From: Pseudomonas sp. PB120
Lineage (GTDB): Bacteria > Pseudomonadota > Gammaproteobacteria > Pseudomonadales > Pseudomonadaceae
Assembly: GCF_009761815.1 (NCBI RefSeq)
Contig: NZ_RWIN01000051.1
Location: 1 to 64,000, forward strand
Direction of reading: 5' to 3'
DNA: 64,000 nucleotides
Positions 25,350 through 34,121 of the stretch are shown piece after piece. The notes below the pieces were generated by a model that ran no database searches, was not told the origin of the DNA, and was given only the letters and a program-made list of their open reading frames with translations. The position numbers and the translations under genes were made by a program. Positions within the stretch are counted from its first letter, which is position 1, and each line of letters begins with the position of its first letter.

Positions 25350-25828
25350 TCGATTTACAACACAGCGGCCTAGGCCTCGAAGGCTACGGCATGCTGCACG
25401 CTCAGCTGGAATCCTTGCTGTCGGACGAGCGCGACTTTATCGCCAATGCCGCGCAGTTTTCGGCGTTTCTGTACAACCAGCTGGATAACTTGAACTGGGC
25501 CGGTTTCTACCTCAATCGCAACGAGGAACTGGTGCTGGGTCCGTTCCAAGGGCAGATCGCTTGCGTTCGTATTCCCTTCGGTCGTGGTGTCTGCGGTACG
25601 GCGGCGGCGACCTTGCAGACTCAGCTGGTCGAAGACGTTCACGCGTTCCCTGGGCACATCGCTTGCGACAGCGCATCGAACAGCGAGCTGGTCGTGCCAC
25701 TGGTCAAAAATGGTCGCTTGATCGGCGTGCTTGACCTCGACAGCCCGAAACTCGCGCGTTTTACCGCGGAGGATCAGGCCGGTATCGAACAGTTGGCGGC
25801 GATTTTCCTGCGTCTCACCGACTGCTGA
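25346..25828 (+). CDS. msrC: Free methionine-(R)-sulfoxide reductase (GAF-type, fRMsr)
   Basis: A 160-residue single-GAF-domain protein. NWAGFYL, the CVRIPFGRGVCGTAA segment with two Cys and HIACDSASNSELVVPL with the third Cys match the fRMsr family. These enzymes reduce free methionine-(R)-sulfoxide using disulfide exchange among those Cys. It is encoded with a DUF815 ATPase and lies about 5 kb from msrB, gpx and ospR. Confidence 0.93.
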   Translation: MIDLQHSGLGLEGYGMLHAQLESLLSDERDFIANAAQFSAFLYNQLDNLNWAGFYLNRNEELVLGPFQGQIACVRIPFGRGVCGTAAATLQTQLVEDVHAFPGHIACDSASNSELVVPLVKNGRLIGVLDLDSPKLARFTAEDQAGIEQLAAIFLRLTDC

Positions 25829-28774
25829 TCAGGCCCGCAGGCCTGCCTTGAGCAGCAGGCTTGCCGGTTCCACAGCGTCGATCTGTTGTGGATCGAGGAA
25901 TCGATCGGCGTACTGCCGGTAGATTCCGGCGTTGATGAACAGCTCGAACAATTGCGGGTCGATGTGGGCATCGCGGCACATCATGGCCATGATGCCCAGC
26001 GCTTCGCTCAAGGACTTGGCTTTCTTGTAGGGGCGATCGGCAGCGGTCAGGGCCTCGAAAATATCGGCGATCGCCATCATTCGTGCCGGCAGGCTCATTT
26101 CTTCGCGCTTCAATTGTTTGGGATAACCGGTGCCGTCCATTTTTTCGTGGTGGCCGCCGGCGATTTCCGCCACGTTCTTGAGGTGGCCGGGAAAGGGCAG
26201 GTGACTGAGCATCAGGATCGTCTGCACCATGTGATGATTGATGATATAGCGCTCCTCGCGAGTCAGCGTGCCCCGGCCAATGCTCAGGTTGTAGAGCTCG
26301 CCCCGGTTGTACTTGTAACGCGGCACATCGAGTTTGAACCCCCAGGGATTGTCTTCCGGAATCAGTTCGCTTTCGGCGCGCTCGAACAGATGCTCGGGTT
26401 TGTCCGCCAGCAGCGGTTCGCTGACCGGCAGCGTCGGCGCTGTTGTTCGGCCCTGGCGCCGGTTTTCTTCCCAGGAAACGCCCAGTCGATCATCCAGGGT
26501 TCGGGTCCAGGTGCGTTGGGCAATGCTGCGCAACCGTTGCAGATCGGCCTCGGCCATGGCCTCGCCGCCAAGGTTGCAGCGGGCAATGAAGGCGAAATCA
26601 TCGTCCAATGCAGCCAGACTCGTATTACGCAGCTCGGCCAATGTTGGCTCGTCGCCGCCCAAGGCAATGGCTTGCCAATAATTGACCCAGGCATCGCGCT
26701 TGAGCACTTCGAAACGGGTGCGGATTTCGTGGATGCGGTCGTTCAACGTTTCCAGCTTCGTGGCTTTATCGACCACATATTCCGGGGTAGTGACCTTGCC
26801 GCAATCGTGTAGCCACGCCGCAATATGCAGCGCCTCCCACTCGTCTTCGGTGGGGTGATAGCCGCTGAAGGCCGGGTCCTGGCTTGCCGCCGCCGCCTGG
26901 GCCAGCATCAGTGTCAGCGCCGGTACCCGTTGGCAGTGGCCACCGGTGTAAGGGCTTTTGGCGTCAATCGCCCCGGCCAGCAGTTGAATGAAAGCGTCCA
27001 TCAGTTGTTTTTGCCTGGCTTGCAGCCGCTGGCTTTCGATACTCACCGCCGCCGCGCCGGAGACGGCCTGGAGAAACGCGATGCGGTCCGGGCGAAGTTT
27101 TTCCAGATCGCTTTCGCTGCCACTGTCGGCCAGCAACAACACCAAAAGACCCACGGTTTCGTTATGCCGGTTGTGCAGGCGAATACCGATCAGATGAACC
27201 CGGGGGCTTTCCAGTGCCAGAAACACCTTGGACAGGTCTCCCGCCTGATCGAAGCCCAGATGGGTGACTACATTGTCGGCGGTCGACAGCTGCTGCAGCC
27301 ATGCAGGGCTTTGTGAACTCATGAGCTCGTGCCCTTGAACGCCAAATGACGTCAGTGCCTGGGGCGCTCCATTGATGACCAGGCCGTGCGGCTCCATGCG
27401 ATCGTCATCATTTTCGCGCAGATAGATCAGCCCGGCCTGGGCCTGGCCAATCTTCACGGTTTCAAACAACACCCGTTCCAGTAAGGGGGAGAATCGGGTC
27501 TCGGCACTCAGGCTGTCGGTGATCTGGAAAAAGCTCGCCAGGGTTTCTTTCATGCGGGCCATCGACACGCTCAGTTGATCGACTTCCAGTACCGGAGAGC
27601 GGCGAGCGGCCGGAAAATTGAAATTGAAACTGCGAATGGCGTCGGCCTCCTGCACCAGCGCACGCAGGGGTTTGACCAGGATTCTTGAGGTCAACCAGCC
27701 GAGTGGCAGGCACAGCAACAGCGTCCCGAGGGTAATCAGCGCGCCTTGCCAACGCATGCGGTAAGCATCCACCAGCAACTCGTCTTCCGGTACCAGTAAC
27801 GCCAATTGCAGGCCTTGGGGGCCGCCTTCCTGCATATGGCTGCGAGCAACGATCCATTGACGCCCGGCGATGTCCAGCCGATTGCCCTCAAGTGGCTTTT
27901 TAAGCAGCGCGCCGAGGCTCGGGCTCAGGTCGGCGGCTTTGATGAGGCGGGCGGTCTGGTCATCGATGATCAGCTTGCGGCTGTCGGGATAAGCGATGGC
28001 ATCGCCCTTGGCGTCGAACAGCACGATTTCGGTGCTGGGGGTGACGACGTGCTTGGCCAGCGTGGCGGAAAGTTCGGCCAGGGTCAGGTCTGCCCCCATG
28101 ACCGCGTTGACGCCGCTGCGTCGGGCCAGTGTGGTGCCGATCTGGTGCGTGGAAAAAAAGATGTAGGGTTCAGTGGTGATCTGATTCTTGTCGCTGCTGG
28201 CGCTGGAGAACCAGGCGCGGGTGCGTGGATCGTAGGGCTCTTCGGTGTTGTCCTGTCGGCTGATGAGCGACAGGTCCTGATCGAAAAACAGCACTTGCGA
28301 ATGGACCTGGTCGTGAGTGTTTCGCTCAATGCTCCACACTTGATAAGCCGCAGTTCCCGGGGCTTTGAGCTGGGTCTTCAGCTCGGCGGTCCGCAACGGA
28401 CGTACCATGAAAAAATCCCCGTTGGCATAACCCAGGTACAGCGATGCCAGATCGGGATTGTCTTTGAGGGATTGGCTGAAGGGTTTGAGCAATGTCAGGC
28501 GCTGTGTCAGGTCTGCCGCCTGGGTCGCCGGGTAGTCTGACAGCAGGCCCAGCAGATGACGGATGGGTTCGTAGGTGGAGTGCAGGTCCAGACGGACGTC
28601 CTGTTCGACACGCTCGAAGAGCTTTTCACTGCTGGACAGAATGATCTGCGTGGTTTGCCGATAGTTGAAAAGGCCCAGCACCACCCCGGTCAGCAACAGC
28701 AGGAAGGTGAACATCACGCTGATGTGAACGTGCAGGGGGAACCGCCGTTGATCCGGGCGCAGTGGGCTGGGCAT
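25829..28774 (-). CDS. Membrane HD-GYP cyclic-di-GMP phosphodiesterase-like protein (dCache-HAMP-GAF-HD-GYP)
   Basis: The start is set at MPSPLRPDQRRF (28774), preceded by GGAGAG; in-frame starts further up lack one. 981 residues: an N-terminal membrane segment, a large periplasmic dCache sensor (about 50-320), a second membrane segment (LITLGTLLLCLPLGW), HAMP, a GAF-like domain (about 430-590) and HD-GYP. The HD site is HDCGK and the GYP part is HHEKMDGTGYP. About 170 residues lie between these two parts, far longer than in a minimal HD-GYP. It probably breaks down c-di-GMP in response to an outside ligand. Downstream and convergent is fRMsr. Confidence 0.9.
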   Translation of the reverse strand: MPSPLRPDQRRFPLHVHISVMFTFLLLLTGVVLGLFNYRQTTQIILSSSEKLFERVEQDVRLDLHSTYEPIRHLLGLLSDYPATQAADLTQRLTLLKPFSQSLKDNPDLASLYLGYANGDFFMVRPLRTAELKTQLKAPGTAAYQVWSIERNTHDQVHSQVLFFDQDLSLISRQDNTEEPYDPRTRAWFSSASSDKNQITTEPYIFFSTHQIGTTLARRSGVNAVMGADLTLAELSATLAKHVVTPSTEIVLFDAKGDAIAYPDSRKLIIDDQTARLIKAADLSPSLGALLKKPLEGNRLDIAGRQWIVARSHMQEGGPQGLQLALLVPEDELLVDAYRMRWQGALITLGTLLLCLPLGWLTSRILVKPLRALVQEADAIRSFNFNFPAARRSPVLEVDQLSVSMARMKETLASFFQITDSLSAETRFSPLLERVLFETVKIGQAQAGLIYLRENDDDRMEPHGLVINGAPQALTSFGVQGHELMSSQSPAWLQQLSTADNVVTHLGFDQAGDLSKVFLALESPRVHLIGIRLHNRHNETVGLLVLLLADSGSESDLEKLRPDRIAFLQAVSGAAAVSIESQRLQARQKQLMDAFIQLLAGAIDAKSPYTGGHCQRVPALTLMLAQAAAASQDPAFSGYHPTEDEWEALHIAAWLHDCGKVTTPEYVVDKATKLETLNDRIHEIRTRFEVLKRDAWVNYWQAIALGGDEPTLAELRNTSLAALDDDFAFIARCNLGGEAMAEADLQRLRSIAQRTWTRTLDDRLGVSWEENRRQGRTTAPTLPVSEPLLADKPEHLFERAESELIPEDNPWGFKLDVPRYKYNRGELYNLSIGRGTLTREERYIINHHMVQTILMLSHLPFPGHLKNVAEIAGGHHEKMDGTGYPKQLKREEMSLPARMMAIADIFEALTAADRPYKKAKSLSEALGIMAMMCRDAHIDPQLFELFINAGIYRQYADRFLDPQQIDAVEPASLLLKAGLRA

Positions 28775-28822
28775 TACGAGTCTCTCCATGATGGTTAACA
28801 CACTGCTCAGCGACCAGCATAG

Positions 28823-31800
28823 TTAAGGCTCTGTCATTCTGCTTTTATCGTTTTCTCCGATTTGTTGCCGCAGTGCCTGCTCCAGTTCCAGCATGACGCG
28901 CGCCAAGGCTTTGCTGCATTCGGCCACCTCATTGTGATGGGGCGTTTCATGGCAAGCCTTTTCCAGTGATTCACACCTGTCGATCAACCGGTAGGCCTGG
29001 ACGATTCGGGCGGCACCCTTGATTTTGTGGGCAACATCGAGAAAGAACTGTCGATCACCTGATGGGGACAACGCCAGCAACTCCTCTCGGTCTGCACGGT
29101 TGCTGTTCAGCAGTTCGGTCAGCAAGCGCTGGTCCAATATCGGGTTTCCCCCTGTCAAAAGGTGCAGCCCAGCCAGACTGAACGCCGGATCGCGACGCGG
29201 TGGCTGGAGGCCTTCAACCCACTGGCTCAAGGCGGTCAGGGTCAGGGGCTTGAACAGGCAGTCATCCATTCCGGCATGCTTGCAGCGTTGTATTTCTTCA
29301 GGTTGGGCGTTGGCGGTAAATCCGAGGACAGTACAGCGTGGCCGGTGCGAATGCTGTTCATGTTGGCGAATGGCACTGGCCAGTTCATAGCCGTTCATGA
29401 TCGGCATGTTGCAATCGGCAATCACCAGGTCGAATGGCTCGGCTTTCCACGCAGCGAACCCCGCCGCGCCGTCCTGGGCAACGCTGAAGCGGTGACCCAG
29501 AAACTCCAGCTGCTGGCACATCAGCAGGCGATTGGCCGGATGATCGTCGACGACAAGAATGTTCAACGGCGCCGTGGATGTAGGTATTTGCGGTTCAGCA
29601 AGCGCCGGCAACTGTTCGAGTGGCAATGTCGCCAATTGCAGCGAGACCTGGACTTGGGTACCTATGCCCGGCTGACTGCTCAATTGCAGGGTGCCACCCA
29701 TCGCCTCGCACAGACTTCGACTGATCACCAGGCCAAGTCCGGCGCCACCTCTGTCGGACTGCCCGGAGTTTTCGGCTTGCGCAAAAGGTTCGAATAATCG
29801 CTGCCGGTCCTCCTCGCTGATGCCGATGCCACTGTCCTGAACCTGCAACAACATCTGCACTTGCCCCGGTTCGGTGACGGGGTGCAGGTTGACCACAATT
29901 CTGACCTGACCCCGTTCTGTGAACTTGATGGCGTTGCTGACCAGGTTCGACAGCACCTGTTTGAAGCGCATCGGGTCCAGCATGACATCGAACAGTGGAT
30001 GGGCAGGATGAACCTCCACCAGCAGCGAAAGATTTTTCTGGTGCGCCAGGCCATCGAAGATCCGTACCACCGAGCCAACGATTTCGGCTGGATTGACGCG
30101 CTCCGGGCTCAGGCTCAGACGTCCGGATTCGATCCGCGCAATGTCGAGAATGTCGCCGATCAGTTCAAGCAGATCTTTCGCCGAATTGTAGGCGACATCA
30201 ATCGCCGGGCGATCCGGGTGGTCATGATCGATGCGTTTCAGCGTCAGTTCGAGCATGCCGATGACCGCATTCATCGGCGTACGAATCTCATGGCTCATAG
30301 TGGCCAGGAACGTGCTTTTGGCACGGTTGGCTTCATCCGCGCGCTCTTTTGCGACACGTAACTCATCGAACAATTGCCGACGCTCACTGATGTCGATCCA
30401 GCCGCCAATGATGCCTTGAACGGTTCCGCTCGAATCCCGGTAGGGCAGGATCCAGTGATAAATCGTCAGCCTGCGACCGCCGATATGCAGTGCCCGATCA
30501 AGAATCAACGGTATGCCTTCGGCCACGACTCGCTGGTAATCGGCCTGATATTCCTGAGCTTCGAACGCGTTGCTCATGTTGCCCTGCATGACACTTTTAC
30601 CAATCACATCTTCACGTTTTGCACAGAAGGCTTCGAGGTAACTGTCGTTGCAGCTTTGCAACAGGCCCTGGCGATCGCGAACGTAGATCGGGTGAGGCGT
30701 CCCGTTGACCAGCGATCGCATGAATTCGAATTGATCGTTCAGTGCGCGCTCGGCCGCCTGTCGCTGCTTGATCTGGCGACGCATGTAAGCGTTCCAGGCA
30801 ACGGAAATCAGCAACAGCACGCCCGCACCGATAACGATCTGATAGAACAGACGGTGGTAGTTGCGCCAGGTGCTTTGCGAGGACGCCGAATAGCCACGCC
30901 AGCGGCTGTTGATGATGCCCAGTTCTTCCGGCGCGATGCTCAACAAGGCCTTTTCCAGGATGGAGTTAAGCTCTTTGGAATTCTGGCCGGTGGCCAAGGA
31001 GAATGCGGCCTGTCGGGTGCCGATGGTGGTGCTGATCTGGAGCTTGTGTTCGAACAACCGTGATGAAATGAAGTAATTGGCAATCACCAGTGAGTTGACC
31101 GAACCCTCTGCCTTGCCTTCGGCGAGCAGCTCGACGGCGCTGAACGTGTCCGCGGTTTCGATCAACTTGATCCGGGGGTACTCGCGACGCAGGTAGTCCA
31201 CCAGCGGATTGCCTTGCGCGATGGTCAAGCGTTTGTCCTGCAGCTGGTCAAGGTTTGTCGGACTGTCGCTGGCCTTTCGTGTCAAAAGAACAAAGGAATT
31301 CTGTAAATAGGGGCGCGTGAAACTCAACATCAATTCACGCTGGGCGCTCGGGAGCAGGGCGCCGATCAGGTCTGCCTGATTGTGCATGATTTGCTCGATC
31401 ATCTCGCCGTCGCTGCGGCTGCGGCGAATGTCGAAGCGCAACCCCGTGCGTAATCTGATCAGTTCGAGCAGATCGGCGGTCACGCCTCGAAAGTTGCCTT
31501 CGCTGTCAAAAAACGTCAGCGGTGCATAGGCTTCATTGACCACCACGCGGACCACAGGATGTTGCGCCAGCCAGCGTTCCTCGCTGTAACTGAGCTCCAG
31601 TTTCTGGTCGGTCAGCAGAATGTCACTGCCGGCACTCCAGCGTTTAGCAATGTTTTCTCGCTCGCTGGTAGGGATGACCATGAGCATCGCATTAATGATC
31701 CCGAGCAGTTCTGGGGTGGTCTTGTGCACCGCGAAGCTGAAACCATGGGCTTCGTGTTTACCGAAGTTAGCCATGCGGATGTTGTTCAGGTATCCCTTGT

Positions 31801-32479
31801 TGATCATGTAGTGCGTTGAAATGGTGTCGCCAAGGAACACGTCGGCCTGATCGAAAGCCACCGCGTTGATTGCATTCTGGTAGGACGGATAGGAGGTGAT
31901 GGTCGCCTTCGGATACAGCGCCCTGACTTCGTCCAGTGGCAGATAGTGATACACCATGCTTAACCGCAGGCCGGCAAGGCCATCGGTCAGCGATCGGGTT
32001 TCGCCTTCGCGTGTCACCAGCACTGGCTGGTCTACGGCGTAGGGTGTTGAAAGCATGATGTCAGTGTTGTGCGCTTCAAATCCGTTGGCGGTACCGAGGA
32101 GGTCGACCTCACCGTTTTCGAGCGCCTCTATCGCGGCCCCTCGGGATGCGAAACGTTGCACCTTGATGGGCAGGCCGGTGGTCTTACCGAGAATGCCCGC
32201 GTAATCGGCAGTGAACCCCTCGTAATAATGGCCGCTGAGGGTCATATCGAAAGGTGGGTAATCCGGGGCTGACGTACCAAGGATCAGTTCACGTTTATTC
32301 GCCAGCCATTGTCGTTGCGCACTATCCAGTTGAACTTCCAGTTGTCCGGTCGCGGATCGGCTGAACAGGGTGTATTGCTCACTGGGGATCGGAGCCGCCA
32401 GCACTGAAGTGCCCAGGCATAATCCCGCGATCATTAGTATCAGATAATCCTTTATATGACTGGGCATCCTGTCTCTCAC
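28823..32479 (-). CDS. Unorthodox sensor kinase, BvgS/RocS type
   Basis: 1218 residues. Signal or anchor (LILMIAGLCLGTSVLA), two periplasmic SBP_bac_3 Venus-flytrap domains (about 50-280 and 300-530), a membrane segment (IVIGAGVLLLISVAWNAY), PAS (about 585-700), HisKA (FLATMSHEIRTPMNA), HATPase, receiver (ILVVDDHPANR, Asp in IADCNMPIMNG) and a C-terminal Hpt with VAHKIKGAAR. This is the phosphorelay layout of BvgS, EvgS and RocS1. The GTG start overlaps the regulator stop (GTGA); an ATG four codons on is an alternative. It forms one transcription unit with the upstream regulator gene. Confidence 0.92.
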   Translation of the reverse strand: MRDRMPSHIKDYLILMIAGLCLGTSVLAAPIPSEQYTLFSRSATGQLEVQLDSAQRQWLANKRELILGTSAPDYPPFDMTLSGHYYEGFTADYAGILGKTTGLPIKVQRFASRGAAIEALENGEVDLLGTANGFEAHNTDIMLSTPYAVDQPVLVTREGETRSLTDGLAGLRLSMVYHYLPLDEVRALYPKATITSYPSYQNAINAVAFDQADVFLGDTISTHYMINKGYLNNIRMANFGKHEAHGFSFAVHKTTPELLGIINAMLMVIPTSERENIAKRWSAGSDILLTDQKLELSYSEERWLAQHPVVRVVVNEAYAPLTFFDSEGNFRGVTADLLELIRLRTGLRFDIRRSRSDGEMIEQIMHNQADLIGALLPSAQRELMLSFTRPYLQNSFVLLTRKASDSPTNLDQLQDKRLTIAQGNPLVDYLRREYPRIKLIETADTFSAVELLAEGKAEGSVNSLVIANYFISSRLFEHKLQISTTIGTRQAAFSLATGQNSKELNSILEKALLSIAPEELGIINSRWRGYSASSQSTWRNYHRLFYQIVIGAGVLLLISVAWNAYMRRQIKQRQAAERALNDQFEFMRSLVNGTPHPIYVRDRQGLLQSCNDSYLEAFCAKREDVIGKSVMQGNMSNAFEAQEYQADYQRVVAEGIPLILDRALHIGGRRLTIYHWILPYRDSSGTVQGIIGGWIDISERRQLFDELRVAKERADEANRAKSTFLATMSHEIRTPMNAVIGMLELTLKRIDHDHPDRPAIDVAYNSAKDLLELIGDILDIARIESGRLSLSPERVNPAEIVGSVVRIFDGLAHQKNLSLLVEVHPAHPLFDVMLDPMRFKQVLSNLVSNAIKFTERGQVRIVVNLHPVTEPGQVQMLLQVQDSGIGISEEDRQRLFEPFAQAENSGQSDRGGAGLGLVISRSLCEAMGGTLQLSSQPGIGTQVQVSLQLATLPLEQLPALAEPQIPTSTAPLNILVVDDHPANRLLMCQQLEFLGHRFSVAQDGAAGFAAWKAEPFDLVIADCNMPIMNGYELASAIRQHEQHSHRPRCTVLGFTANAQPEEIQRCKHAGMDDCLFKPLTLTALSQWVEGLQPPRRDPAFSLAGLHLLTGGNPILDQRLLTELLNSNRADREELLALSPSGDRQFFLDVAHKIKGAARIVQAYRLIDRCESLEKACHETPHHNEVAECSKALARVMLELEQALRQQIGENDKSRMTEP

Positions 32480-33102
32480 ACCAATGCGTTACGTTTTGCC
32501 ATTTCGATGAGTTCTACCAGGGATTTGGCTTTTAGTTTTTGCATGAGTCTTTTTTTGTAAGTGCTGACGGTTTTATTGCTTAGAAACATGCCTTTGGCAA
32601 TTTCCTTGTTGGTTCGGCCCTGTGCGAAAAGTTGCAATACCATGAGTTCTCGATCATTGACTGATTTGAATAATTCGAGGTCGGCGTAGCGTGCGTCATC
32701 ACTGCGAACTGGATTCAATGCTTGACTGGGGAAATAGTTGTAACCCGACAATACCGCTTTAATGGCGCTGACCAGTTCGCTCAGGGCTTCTTGTTTGCAT
32801 ACATATCCCGATGCGCCGGACTGCATGCAACGAACGCCAAAAAGTGTGGGGCATTGTGCGGTCAATACCAAAGTTTTCAGAGGGGTACTCATTGCGTTGA
32901 ATCGGGCTAGAACTTCGAGGCCATCCAGTTTGGGAATACTGATGTCGAGTATGACCAGATCAGGCATGCATTCGCGAACCATCTGCATGGCATCGACCCC
33001 ATTATCAGTCTCGCCTACGACTTTGTAGCCCTCATGTTCCAGCAGCATTCGAACGGCAAGTCGGATGACGGGGTGATCGTCGACAATAAAAACGGAGTTC
33101 AT
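32476..33102 (-). CDS. LuxR/NarL-type response regulator, BvgA/RocA type
   Basis: 208 residues starting MNSVFIVDDHPVIRLAVR. The receiver has its phospho-Asp in LVILDISIPKLDG and a switch Thr in VLTAQ; the C-terminal HTH reads NKEIAKGMFLSNKTVSTYKKRLMQKL. It is translationally coupled to the BvgS/RocS-like kinase. In P. aeruginosa RocA1 controls fimbrial cup genes; the targets here are not visible in the window. An AT-rich promoter region (33.1-33.35 kb) lies upstream with no other gene. Confidence 0.92.
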   Translation of the reverse strand: MNSVFIVDDHPVIRLAVRMLLEHEGYKVVGETDNGVDAMQMVRECMPDLVILDISIPKLDGLEVLARFNAMSTPLKTLVLTAQCPTLFGVRCMQSGASGYVCKQEALSELVSAIKAVLSGYNYFPSQALNPVRSDDARYADLELFKSVNDRELMVLQLFAQGRTNKEIAKGMFLSNKTVSTYKKRLMQKLKAKSLVELIEMAKRNALV

Positions 33103-33347
33103 AATCAAATCCCATACGAGCTCAAATAAAGCGCGCACCTTAGCTCAGTTAGTTCAAAGGACGCATGAAGTGACGGTCTGGTACCAGCAATATAGGAAGA
33201 ATCCTACGAACGAAGAAGAATAGGACTACGTGTCAACTGGGTTTTTTGTGAGGTTGGGCGAAAGTTTTTGTTTTCTGCTGGCAGTTTAAAGATTTGTTTT
33301 TTAAGTTGTAAGTTGTGGTGTTTTAAGGTCTTTTGCGTTTGCGGTTA

Positions 33348-33778
33348 TTACAGGTCGCTTAAGGTCAATAAGTGTCTAAATTCAGATTGTTGCAATGGCT
33401 TGATCAAATAGCCCAGCAAGGGCAGTCCGTGTTCGTTAGCCATTCTTTTTAAATCTTCGAGTTCGGTGGATGTCAGGCTGCTTAATAGAATGGCCTGTCT
33501 GATCATCCCCCGATGGCTGGCTAACTTGACTAAATCGAGTCCGCAAAGGTCTGGCAGGCATTGATCACATAAAAGAATATCGAAAGGTTTTACGGCTTCG
33601 AGCATTTGTTGCAAGGCGCCCTCGGCACTGTCGGTGGTGGTGAGTTGGGTGAAACCATACAACGAGAATCATTAGATTTTGAATCGAGGGCTTGATTTAG
33701 AGCTGCTGGAAGGGTGGTTGGATCATTAATTTGAAATAAAAAGCCAATAGATCCTGAATTTTCAAGATCTCGGTCCAT
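33348..33778 (-). pseudogene. Relic of one or two receiver domains (RocR-like remnant)
   Basis: From 33662 leftward a 104-residue frame starts in the middle of a receiver domain (GFTQLTTTDSAEGALQQML). It keeps the phospho-Asp region ILLCDQCLPDLCGLDLV and the Lys of GYLIKPLQ but lacks the first strand with the acidic pair. In another frame, 33778-33665 encodes what looks like the end of a receiver (GFLFQINDPTTLPAALNQAL). The receiver style resembles that of RocR, which in Roc systems carries an EAL domain, but no EAL domain follows here. Deletion and frameshift probably left this next to the RocSA-like pair. Confidence 0.5.
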
Positions 33779-33779
33779 T

Positions 33780-34121
33780 TAATTGTGAATTTATTTTATG
33801 ATAATATTTTCAAGGTGTTATACGTACTTCAACTGAAAGCTAGTTTCAACATAAGCAGCTGGGCGGCTCGGTTCGTGCTTCTCACAAAATATTAAGCTGC
33901 GCAAAGACGAACGAAAGCCCTTCGACTGAACTGTTTAAAAGTGTATAGGCCAATTAATACTATCTAAAATTTGGCTGGAGTGGCCTTAGAGCGTGGGCAG
34001 GGGGGAGCGTGCTGGAAAGCAATCTCAACTCAATCCCCGTGAGATTGCGCGGTTGCTGTAGGCTGAGTTGTTGCTAAAAAAGGGGGTAGATCCCAATGGC
34101 AGGTTTTGGAATTTGATTGGT
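33780..34121. other. Gene-free AT-rich stretch beside tniQ
   Basis: No plausible coding frame. One hairpin is visible (AATCTCA, then TGAGATT at 34020-34046). In Tn7-like elements the end far from tnsA would be expected on this side, but I found no clear terminal inverted repeat starting with TGT. Confidence 0.4.
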
